Assembly (NCBI GenBank): GCA_046160345.1
Contig: JBJXGO010000085.1
Coordinates: forward strand, 1 to 6,183
Direction of reading: 5' to 3'
DNA from: M3007 sp046160345
GTDB lineage: Bacteria; Bacteroidota; Bacteroidia; Chitinophagales; Saprospiraceae
Length of the DNA stretch: 6,183 bases
Position 1 is the first letter of the stretch. The number at the start of each line of letters is the position of its first letter. The translations under genes and the position numbers were made by a program. The notes under the pieces were generated by a model. That model was not told the origin of the DNA. It was given only the letters and a program-made list of their open reading frames with translations, and did no database searches. This document shows positions 1 to 5,013 of this stretch, one piece after another.

Positions 1-6
1 GGATCT

Positions 7-44
7 AAAAAAAGCGGAGGCGCGGCATTGCGCTGCGTCTCCGC
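7..44 (-). terminator. Rho-independent terminator-like hairpin
   Basis: On the minus strand the arms at 44-32 and 26-14 pair around a 5-nt loop. The outer 6 bp (GCGGAG with CTCCGC) are perfect, and the remaining pairs are interrupted by two A-C mismatches. Seven T residues (13-7) follow directly. Read on the plus strand the same two mismatches are G-U pairs, but that strand has no T tract after the hairpin, so minus-strand termination is the better reading. The nearest secure minus-strand gene ends about 670 bases upstream and has its own closer terminator candidate, so this one probably serves another transcript. Confidence 0.55.
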
Positions 45-386
45 GGGGGAAATAAACACAAAGTTTTTCTAAGGTTATTTTTAAGCACCAGGCGATCAAG
101 CCTAGGATTGAATAATTGCTGTAAAACAATCCTCAGCAATGCATTTGAAAATGCAATTGATGGCTGCTGTAATTGCCTAGAAAAACTTATGCTTTATAGT
201 ATTTACTAAGAAATATCAAAAAACACCTTTATCGCAGACATATAGCATACCGCGCAGCTTGCCAATAAAGGGAGTTACAAATGGCTACTTTTAAGGTTGT
301 TTCAGGGCTTCAGGGTGGTTGATTTTGGGATGCAGGTGATCGAACTGCTTTAAAATGAGACAAATCGGATAAAGTGTTTTTTTTCA
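14..386 (-). ncRNA. Candidate non-coding RNA, about 380 nt, unknown family
   Basis: This is inferred from order, not from family recognition. On the minus strand a promoter match (420-390) is followed by a gene-free stretch with several inverted repeats, then by a hairpin with a T7 tail (44-7). Helices I can pair by eye are 226-232 with 265-271 (7 bp), 61-71 plus 73-74 with 178-188 plus 176-177 (13 bp, one bulge), 140-145 with 150-155 (6 bp), and two competing 7-bp helices, 104-110/127-133 and 115-121/134-140. I do not see the conserved core motifs of RNase P RNA, tmRNA or SRP RNA. A 6S-like RNA is conceivable for the 61-188 long-hairpin part but unproven. The 5' end is an estimate from the promoter. 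Alternatives are a decayed intergenic region or a small mobile-element remnant. Confidence 0.3.
61..188. repeat. Inverted repeat enclosing a structured 128-bp segment
   Basis: The ends 61-74 and 176-188 are inverted copies: 11 bp perfect (61-71 with 178-188), then a single-base bulge at 72, then two G-C pairs. Inside lie further inverted repeats: 91-93/100-102, 104-110/127-133, 115-121/134-140 and 140-145/150-155, as well as 153-158/171-176. The first two 7-bp helices cannot form simply together because they interleave. The segment may be the folded core of the candidate RNA on the minus strand. A miniature inverted-repeat element is the other option, but I see no flanking target-site duplication. 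Confidence 0.45.
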
Positions 387-389
387 TGA

Positions 390-420
390 CAAACTTATTT
401 ATCTGGGTTAGCGTTCGCAA
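390..420 (-). promoter_or_regulatory. Bacteroidota-type promoter (TTG-N20-TAAGTTTG)
   Basis: The minus strand reads TAAGTTTG at 397-390, a full match to the Bacteroidota -7 element TAnnTTTG. A TTG lies at 420-418, leaving 20 nt between the two, which fits the usual -33 spacing. Transcription would begin near 386-383 and run left toward the hairpin at 44-7. No long protein frame lies downstream, which is the main reason to suspect an RNA gene. A chance match of the 6 fixed bases is possible, but the added -33 match makes it less likely. Confidence 0.4.
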
Positions 421-517
421 TGCGTCTTTGTTGATACAAAGTTCGGGGCCGGCCTTTGTGAATAAAAGGACAGTTTCATCAAGTCATACCGGCAAAAAAA
501 GGAATGGAATCAGGTGC

Positions 518-565
518 AAAAAGCCCAATTTTATCAAAAAGGCCACTTTTTTGAGCCAAATTGGG
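518..565 (-). terminator. Probable terminator of the metalloprotease transcript
   Basis: Outer arms 558-565 and 524-531 (AAATTGGG-type) pair perfectly over 8 bp. An inner 7-bp helix pairs 548-554 with 534-540, with unpaired bases between the two helices. On the minus strand the hairpin is followed by C and then five T residues (522-518). It lies about 150 nt after the protease stop codon with no gene between. The inner part also contains the AAAAAGGCC-type motif shared with the terminator at 3394-3435. Confidence 0.5.
536..554. repeat. Terminator-associated motif, copy 1
   Basis: The 19 bases match those at 3394-3412 at 17 positions. The core, AAAAAG-GCCA-CTTTTT, is itself a 6-bp hairpin with a 4-nt loop. 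Both copies lie inside minus-strand terminators in this window. Confidence 0.5.
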
Positions 566-715
566 TAAAACACGATCCCCAAACTGGACAGAAAACGGAG
601 ATTTTTCCAAGAATGGTTTTTAAACACTGGGGTTGCAGAGCATGGAATAAACAGAAACCCAACTTTTCACCAGCCCTTCGCAATTATATTTAAACAAAGT
701 GCGGTTCACCACCAG

Positions 716-1912
716 TTATTCCAATACCAGCAATTTAGCCGAGGCTTTACCACTTCTTGATAAAACCTGGACAAAATATACCCCCGGCTCCATGCCTTCC
801 GTATCTATTTCAAGTTCCTGGTTCGTGATGACATTGAGTTGTTTTCTCAAGTTCCCGAGCGCATCGAATATCTGGATCTCTGCCAATACACCCGTCTGTT
901 CGAGGGTTATCCTGAATGCGCCAAACGTAGGGTTGGGAGTGATTTTGAATCCGAAGTCTTTCTTTTGATTAGCGTGAAGGCAATAATATTCAACATCATT
1001 GCTCAGCAGTTTCGGGCGAAACAGCTCAATATTCGCCCAGATTTTTTCCTTCTGCCCGGCTGTGAACAGGAGCATACACGGATCGTCCACATAATCCATG
1101 AAATTCATAAACATATCGCTATCTGTGCAGGATTTTTGCGGATAGGATGGGCATCCAATATGTCTATATTGTTGCTTCGGCGTGTCTTCAATGCCATCGT
1201 CCGTCTCGCATAGAGGGTCACTTGCCCATACATGTTTCAAGCCAAAATAATGCCCTGTTTCATGCACAAGCGTTCGCCCCAATCCGTATTTTGCATGCCC
1301 GTTCTGGCCAAAATATTTTGGGTTGATGATCACTCCGTCTTTATACGGGGGCACTAGCCCTGGGAAAGACCCGAAGCCGGAAATTAAGCCCCCTGTATTG
1401 GCAACCCAGATGTTTAAATATCGTTCTGTGTCCCAGGCGCTGCTCCCGCCGGTTGAGTCAAAAAACAGGCTGTCCTTAATCCCTATAGCATCAACTGTTG
1501 TCCTGACCCTCAAAATACCGTTTGTTGGTTGGCCAAAAGGGGTTTTGGACGCAAGACAGAAGGAAATTTCCAGATTGGCGATCCTGTCCTGAAACTCTTC
1601 CGGAATCTCGTCTAAATCGAGATTTTGGGCATTAAAGTCGCGGTTTAACGCCTCCAGTTGTGAAACAATGATTTCATCGCTGACATGCTCGCCAACCGTA
1701 TGCCAGACAACATGAACGATTACTGGGACGACCAGCGGACTCCGTTCCTGCAGCTGAGCGAAGGGCTCTGCAGAGGGCATTTTCGAGATTGACTGGCTCC
1801 AGTTTCCTCCTAAAAGACGCTGTCCGCATTCCGGGCGTCCGGACGGTTGCGCAGAAAGCGAGAAAAATGATAATCCCAGGAACAGTAAACCGACGAATAT
1901 CTTAATAGCCAT
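716..1912 (-). CDS. Secreted M43-family zinc metalloprotease with T9SS type A sorting domain
   Basis: A predicted secreted metallo-endopeptidase of the pappalysin/cytophagalysin-like family (MEROPS M43), 398 aa from the start chosen here. Residues 1-22 form a signal peptide ending SLSAQ. Residues 61-94 (VVPVIVHVVWHT through ALNRDFN) match the usual N-terminal beta-strand and helix of M43 catalytic domains. The zinc site HETGHYFGLKH is at 217-227, with His217, His221 and His227 as ligands and Glu218 as the catalytic base. The family-typical CETDDGIEDTP follows at 235-245, and the Met-turn MNFMDY at 269-274. From about 324 (ITPNP) to the end is a T9SS sorting domain ending GVYFVQVLSRSGKASAKLLVLE in family style. 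All key residues are present, so it should be active. An in-frame ATG at 1954 would add 14 residues, but it lies inside the terminator hairpin of the upstream gene and spoils the signal peptide, so I chose the ATG at 1912. Substrate unknown. Stop codon TAA. Confidence 0.93.
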   Translation of the reverse strand: MAIKIFVGLLFLGLSFFSLSAQPSGRPECGQRLLGGNWSQSISKMPSAEPFAQLQERSPLVVPVIVHVVWHTVGEHVSDEIIVSQLEALNRDFNAQNLDLDEIPEEFQDRIANLEISFCLASKTPFGQPTNGILRVRTTVDAIGIKDSLFFDSTGGSSAWDTERYLNIWVANTGGLISGFGSFPGLVPPYKDGVIINPKYFGQNGHAKYGLGRTLVHETGHYFGLKHVWASDPLCETDDGIEDTPKQQYRHIGCPSYPQKSCTDSDMFMNFMDYVDDPCMLLFTAGQKEKIWANIELFRPKLLSNDVEYYCLHANQKKDFGFKITPNPTFGAFRITLEQTGVLAEIQIFDALGNLRKQLNVITNQELEIDTEGMEPGVYFVQVLSRSGKASAKLLVLE

Positions 1913-1917
1913 TGTGC

Positions 1918-1962
1918 AAAAAAAGACCCGCCATGCCAAAACCAGGCAAGACATGGCGGGTC
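1918..1962 (-). terminator. Strong terminator between two secreted-protein genes
   Basis: On the minus strand a perfect 11-bp stem (1962-1952 with 1935-1925, GACCCGCCATG and its complement) encloses a 16-nt loop and is followed by seven T residues (1924-1918). It begins 6 nt after the TAA of the 378-aa secreted protein gene, the classical position. It also ends only 5 nt before the likely ATG of the metalloprotease (1912), so the protease mRNA must read through it or carry it as its leader. I see no TAnnTTTG element in the short stretch just upstream. Confidence 0.85.
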
Positions 1963-1968
1963 GAAGGG

Positions 1969-3105
1969 TTAATGTACAATACTGAGTTTAAAAGTTTTCA
2001 CTTGCCGTTCTCCGTCCAAAAGGCTCACTGCGTAAAGCCCATTTGGAATATCTGAGACATCTAATTCGTCTGAACTAACCTGGGTGAATTCTTTCACGAC
2101 ACGTCCGCTCAAATCAAGTAATTTAAGGTGGTAGTTGCTACCAGGATCGTTCATGTCGATACCTGACAAATGGAAGCTGGAGTTCGCAGGGTTGGGTGCA
2201 AGGCTGATATCTGATTCCTCAAACACCCCCTTGCATAAAAGCCCTTCCGGACAAACACCAAAATTTGAAATACCCGATTCCACCCATTCTGAATTGCATT
2301 GTCCCATTATAGCAAATTGCACATCATAAGTAACGCCACTGGTTATCGGAGCAAAACTTCCACCGTTAGTAACTTGGGACCAAACTGTCTGTAAATTGAT
2401 CTCATTGTTGGGGATAAATCCAAAGGTCCAACCGAGGCCCCCGTAACGATTTTGACCGCCTCTTTCAAATATTGCGATCCACCAACGGTCGTAGTTAATC
2501 GTTCCAGTAGTATTGATCTTGGGTGTTTCGTCATAATTGAACAAAGCGTTATCTAAAGTGCCGTATGTCTCAATGTACGTCGCCGCAATTTCATTCTGTA
2601 GGGTCGGCTCCGTCACCACAACGTTAGAAACGACCTTGGGCGCATTGATGTAAGTGCCGAGGTAGCCAATCCATTGCTCGAGGACGTTGTAAACCAGAAT
2701 GTGACCGCCTTCACAACCGCTACCGTTGGATTCGATCGGGTTTTGCCCAATAACCCTCCAGGTGCCGTGCGGCAGGTTGCTAAAGGTGGGGCATTTTTGC
2801 GGCCCTGCAAAGTTATTCCAGGTGCCTGTTGCGAAATCATATCTCTCAAGGTAATATTGAGGCTGATTTGCTCCATTTCCACATCCATTGGCCGACCAAA
2901 AAACTCTCCGGCATGGGTTTTCAAATACAAAAGTACCTGTCCACAGTCGGGTTGCAGAATTGACCGGTGGCATATTGACAGCAACAATGCGGTTGGGATA
3001 GTTGATACAATCGATGGTTGCGGTAAAAGGTGATAATTGCGCCTCTGATTTTTGTGCCCCTAAAAGGGTCATCAATAAAAAGACAAAAGATAGTTGTTTT
3101 AACAT
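1969..3105 (-). CDS. Secreted protein of unknown function with T9SS type A sorting domain
   Basis: I do not recognise the main domain. The 378-aa product has a signal peptide at 1-23 (MLKQLSFVFLLMTLLGAQ, then SEAQ) and a T9SS sorting domain from about 301 to the end. That domain holds the APNPANSS box at about 303-310, a YHLKLLDLSGRVVKEF strand pair and the closing GLYAVSLLDGERQVKTFKLSIVH block. Between them is a beta-rich region with many aromatics and glycines and no catalytic motif I can name. Eight cysteines (about 33, 65, 75, 105, 131, 270, 285, 291) suggest disulfides, as expected for a surface protein. An upstream in-frame TTG at 3132 would add nine residues but gives a worse signal peptide, so I chose the ATG at 3105. 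A surface binding or structural role is only inference. The strong terminator lies 6 nt after its TAA, and the protease gene follows. Confidence 0.85.
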   Translation of the reverse strand: MLKQLSFVFLLMTLLGAQKSEAQLSPFTATIDCINYPNRIVAVNMPPVNSATRLWTGTFVFENPCRRVFWSANGCGNGANQPQYYLERYDFATGTWNNFAGPQKCPTFSNLPHGTWRVIGQNPIESNGSGCEGGHILVYNVLEQWIGYLGTYINAPKVVSNVVVTEPTLQNEIAATYIETYGTLDNALFNYDETPKINTTGTINYDRWWIAIFERGGQNRYGGLGWTFGFIPNNEINLQTVWSQVTNGGSFAPITSGVTYDVQFAIMGQCNSEWVESGISNFGVCPEGLLCKGVFEESDISLAPNPANSSFHLSGIDMNDPGSNYHLKLLDLSGRVVKEFTQVSSDELDVSDIPNGLYAVSLLDGERQVKTFKLSIVH

Positions 3106-3122
3106 GATAAAAGTTGAGTTGT

Positions 3123-3137
3123 GGGCCCACAAGGCCC
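3123..3137 (-). promoter_or_regulatory. GC-rich hairpin in the leader of the 378-aa gene
   Basis: GGGCC (3123-3127) pairs with GGCCC (3133-3137) around a 5-nt loop. It lies 18 nt upstream of the ATG at 3105, so it would be in the mRNA leader and could affect translation. The overlapping 10-bp palindrome at 3121-3130 could alternatively be a protein-binding site. The evidence is only the base pairing. Confidence 0.2.
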
Positions 3138-3181
3138 GGTGAATTCCCTCATTTTAGGTGGTTTCGGGTGGCCACTGCCTG

Positions 3182-3391
3182 TCACGGCGATTGTTGAAGA
3201 ATCCACTTTTCCTGAGTAGTTTTTGTGTTTGAAAAAGTAGTTTCTGTGCATTCGTTTGGTTTGGCGAGTATTGATTGCGCAATCGTTGAGGCAAAGGTGG
3301 CACCAGGCTTCCCTGACCTCATTGGACAGTTTGAGGAAGCCATACCGCCCAGTAAAAAGAAAAGGGATAGTGTCAGAAATGCTCGACCCAT
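3182..3391 (-). CDS. Doubtful small secreted protein, 69 aa
   Basis: I do not recognise this protein. From the ATG at 3391 it begins MGRAFLTLSLFFLLGGMASS, which has the shape of a signal peptide: an early Arg, a hydrophobic stretch at 4-17, and a small-residue cleavage region. The remaining 50 or so residues are polar, Ser/Thr-rich and carry two further cysteines (about 22 and 48). There is no T9SS tail and no clear lipobox. It starts 2 nt after the tail of the terminator at 3394-3435 and ends in TGA, whereas the four secure genes end in TAA. A roughly co-extensive frame is open on the other strand, so an accidental ORF is at least as likely. A frame could also extend upstream to 3424, but that runs through the terminator. 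Confidence 0.25.
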   Translation of the reverse strand: MGRAFLTLSLFFLLGGMASSNCPMRSGKPGATFASTIAQSILAKPNECTETTFSNTKTTQEKWILQQSP

Positions 3392-3393
3392 AC

Positions 3394-3412
3394 AAAAAGG
3401 CCGCTTTTTTGC
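3394..3412. repeat. Terminator-associated motif, copy 2
   Basis: These 19 bases match 536-554 with two differences. The core is AAAAAG-GCCG-CTTTTT. This copy forms one arm of the larger 15-bp terminator stem. Confidence 0.5.
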
Positions 3413-3435
3413 ACAAAACGGCAAAAAAGCGGCCT
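3394..3435 (-). terminator. Strong terminator of the 474-aa gene
   Basis: A perfect 15-bp stem joins 3435-3421 to 3412-3398 (AGGCCGCTTTTTTGC and its complement) around an 8-nt loop. On the minus strand T residues continue through 3394. It lies 57 nt after the stop codon of the 474-aa gene. The plus strand has no T tract after the stem, so it works for the minus strand. Confidence 0.85.
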
Positions 3436-3492
3436 AATAAGCAGGACATAAAATCAAGCGCATTCTGAAAAGTGGCCTCGGAACAGCAATAT

Positions 3493-4917
3493 TTACCCCA
3501 ACTCTTTTGCTTTTTCGAGCAGCCAGGCACGCTCTGCCACTAATTTTTTCTCTTCGATACGCTCTATCAGGCGGGCCGAGCGAATTTTATCCTTTGGTAG
3601 CGACAGGTTTAGTTGGACCAGGAAATAGAGGAAGTTGAGATGCATCGTCCGAATGTTGGCAGCGAGTGATTTTGGGGCGGTACGCTCTATGAATTTTCGG
3701 AATGCGTCTATTTTGTACTCCAAAAGATCGGAGCCCATCTCGTAGTAGATCTTGAGTTCAAGCCGTCTGATGATATGGTGATAATGTGTACTGGATGGTG
3801 CATCTGGCAAATAATCTAATGCATCGTCAAACTGCTTTACTGCAAACAGGTATTGAGCCTTGTTTAACTGGTAGTAAAATTGGTCTTCATCTCCACCTAC
3901 GATCATGCCTTTATAATCTTCTGTAAACTTGATAGCCCAAGCATGTTCTTTTGCTCTGGTTGCAATTTGTACCAGATTGAGATAAGTGTTGGAAGGTATT
4001 TCACCATTGTAAAACAGAAAACCCCGGGCCAGGTTATCTATATGTATTTGGTGTAAAATGGGAACAAAATTCAAATTTCCTGCATTGATCAGCATCGTGC
4101 AGGAGCTTCTGATATAAGAATAAATATCATCTAGCTTTTCATAAGACAAACTTTTCTCATGGATTTTCAAGAATTCAATTAATCCCTGGGTGTCTTGAAT
4201 GGAGGGTAGGTCCTTGCTGAAAATTTCAAATACCTTGTATGAAATCTGTAAAAGAATGCTTTCTTTTAAATAAGAGTCCAAACTGATGTTTCCAAAATCA
4301 ATGTCTGGCAACTGGGCACCTTTCTTCTGTAACAAATATCGGTTTATCCGCTCTATCCGGTAGTTGTGGTAATAGAGATCAATTTGGTGAATAAGTGCTG
4401 GTATATTTAGGCCACCCTTAACCTGATTGTAGGTTGATTCCCACCTGTGTTCTTCTTCTGCAATCAGCAAGTCAAAATAATATTTTTCCAGAGAGGTGAC
4501 TTTTTCGAGATTATTTTGGGTTTTTAGCTTTGAAAGGGTATGTAAGGAGCGGTCTTTCATCCCGTGTTCTCGCAACCATGTTGCCCAGTCAACTTGCAAT
4601 CGCTTCTCATTGCTTTCCGCAAAATAATTTTGAGCAAGCGCAAACTTGCGTACGATCTTATTCAAATCGGCCATCAATTTTTCCAATTTTCCAGCTACCA
4701 CAATTTGATTCGGAAAAAGCTGCTCATAAACATCCTCTTTCTTCAAGGAATCTTCTGAAAATTCAGGCGCGGCCGCCAAAATTATCTGGTAAAGACGCAG
4801 CAGCTCCTGGGAATTCCCTCCTCGATTTTCATAGGGTCCTTGCAAAAACAAGCCCAATTCTTCCCGTTCTTTTGGTCGAAATGCTTTGATAACGGCAACT
4901 AAATAGGTGTTGGTCAT
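3493..4917 (-). CDS. Cytoplasmic helical protein of unknown function, 474 aa
   Basis: I do not recognise a named family. The protein starts MTNTYLVAVIKAFRPKEREE, with no signal peptide or membrane segment, and is rich in Leu, Lys, Glu, Ile and Tyr in patterns typical of alpha-helices. Helix-pair stretches such as 318-345 (QIATRAKEHAWAIKFTEDYK) and 352-370 (QLNKAQYLFAVKQFDDALDYL) resemble tetratricopeptide-type repeats, although I cannot assign a clean repeat register. The closing segment is charged and helical (IERIEEKKLVAERAWLLEKA). No catalytic motif is visible. A scaffold or protein-interaction role is inference only. It is followed by a strong terminator, so it is probably a single-gene transcript, and it is divergent from the 381-aa secreted gene across a 96-base spacer. 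The ATG at 4917 is the natural start. The TAA stop is at 3495-3493. Confidence 0.85.
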   Translation of the reverse strand: MTNTYLVAVIKAFRPKEREELGLFLQGPYENRGGNSQELLRLYQIILAAAPEFSEDSLKKEDVYEQLFPNQIVVAGKLEKLMADLNKIVRKFALAQNYFAESNEKRLQVDWATWLREHGMKDRSLHTLSKLKTQNNLEKVTSLEKYYFDLLIAEEEHRWESTYNQVKGGLNIPALIHQIDLYYHNYRIERINRYLLQKKGAQLPDIDFGNISLDSYLKESILLQISYKVFEIFSKDLPSIQDTQGLIEFLKIHEKSLSYEKLDDIYSYIRSSCTMLINAGNLNFVPILHQIHIDNLARGFLFYNGEIPSNTYLNLVQIATRAKEHAWAIKFTEDYKGMIVGGDEDQFYYQLNKAQYLFAVKQFDDALDYLPDAPSSTHYHHIIRRLELKIYYEMGSDLLEYKIDAFRKFIERTAPKSLAANIRTMHLNFLYFLVQLNLSLPKDKIRSARLIERIEEKKLVAERAWLLEKAKELG

Positions 4918-4973
4918 ATTTTCCTTCGGAATAGCCTCTTAAAAGTGTCCAGTTTTTTTGAAATTGCGGGCCC

Positions 4974-4981
4974 TATGTTTG
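4974..4981 (+). promoter_or_regulatory. Bacteroidota -7 promoter element TATGTTTG
   Basis: A full match to TAnnTTTG ends 32 nt before the ATG at 5014, giving a leader of roughly 25-28 nt. The best upstream TTTG (4957-4960) is only 13 nt away, closer than the usual -33 spacing, so the upstream half is weak. On the opposite strand, TATTTTG (5000-4994) is one base short of the same element and could serve the divergent 474-aa gene. Confidence 0.5.
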
Positions 4982-5013
4982 TCCCAGTTTTCACAAAATA
5001 GACACAAGTTAAT

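Larger units (their letters stand above)
1..715. other. Gene-free region left of the protease
   Basis: No open frame here looks like a real protein gene. The stretch instead holds, on the minus strand, a promoter-like site (390-420), several inverted repeats (61-188, 226-271) and two terminator-like hairpins (518-565 and 7-44), each listed separately. From 569 to 715, between the protease stop codon and the nearer terminator, I see only AT-rich sequence without a clear signal. This part is probably the 3' untranslated region of the protease mRNA. Confidence 0.6.
3106..3492. other. Mostly non-coding spacer
   Basis: This stretch lies between two minus-strand genes. It holds a strong terminator (3394-3435), a doubtful small secreted ORF (3182-3391), the perfect palindrome GTGGGCCCAC at 3121-3130, and AGGCCACTTTT on the minus strand at 3478-3468, which resembles the arm of the terminator. 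I found no full TAnnTTTG promoter match on the minus strand. The nearest is TACTTTTT around 3240, which would give a leader of about 120 nt for the gene starting at 3105. Confidence 0.5.

Noticed and set aside
330..352. GTTCGATC on the minus strand, resembling a tRNA T-loop
   Set aside because: The flanking bases do not form a 5-bp T stem, and no acceptor, D or anticodon arm can be built.
310..387. Minus-strand 25-aa frame beginning MKKNTLSDLSHFKAV, like a short precursor peptide
   Set aside because: Its ATG lies 3 nt from the promoter -7 element, at or before the expected transcription start, and it has no core-peptide signature.
374..568. Plus-strand 64-aa frame
   Set aside because: It runs into the terminator hairpin at 518-565, has a low-complexity Lys-rich and Phe-rich composition, and lacks any recognisable domain.
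281..568. Longer plus-strand frame from ATG 281 (MATFKVVSGLQGG) interrupted by two TGA codons, suggesting recoding or a decayed integrase N-terminus
   Set aside because: Two stops in about 95 codons is not unusual by chance, no domain follows, and nothing supports TGA recoding. The resemblance to integrase N-termini is only a few residues.
839..1213. Plus-strand frames opposite the metalloprotease
   Set aside because: They are antisense shadows of a gene with a complete set of catalytic motifs and a sorting domain.
3225..3468. Two overlapping plus-strand 70-aa frames opposite the small minus-strand ORF
   Set aside because: Both pass through the terminator at 3394-3435, one starts with GTG, and neither has a recognisable signal or domain.
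579..4957. AAACTGGACA occurring at 579-588 (plus) and near 4956-4947 (minus), reminiscent of insertion-sequence ends
   Set aside because: Only about ten bases are shared, and there is no transposase, matching partner end or target duplication.
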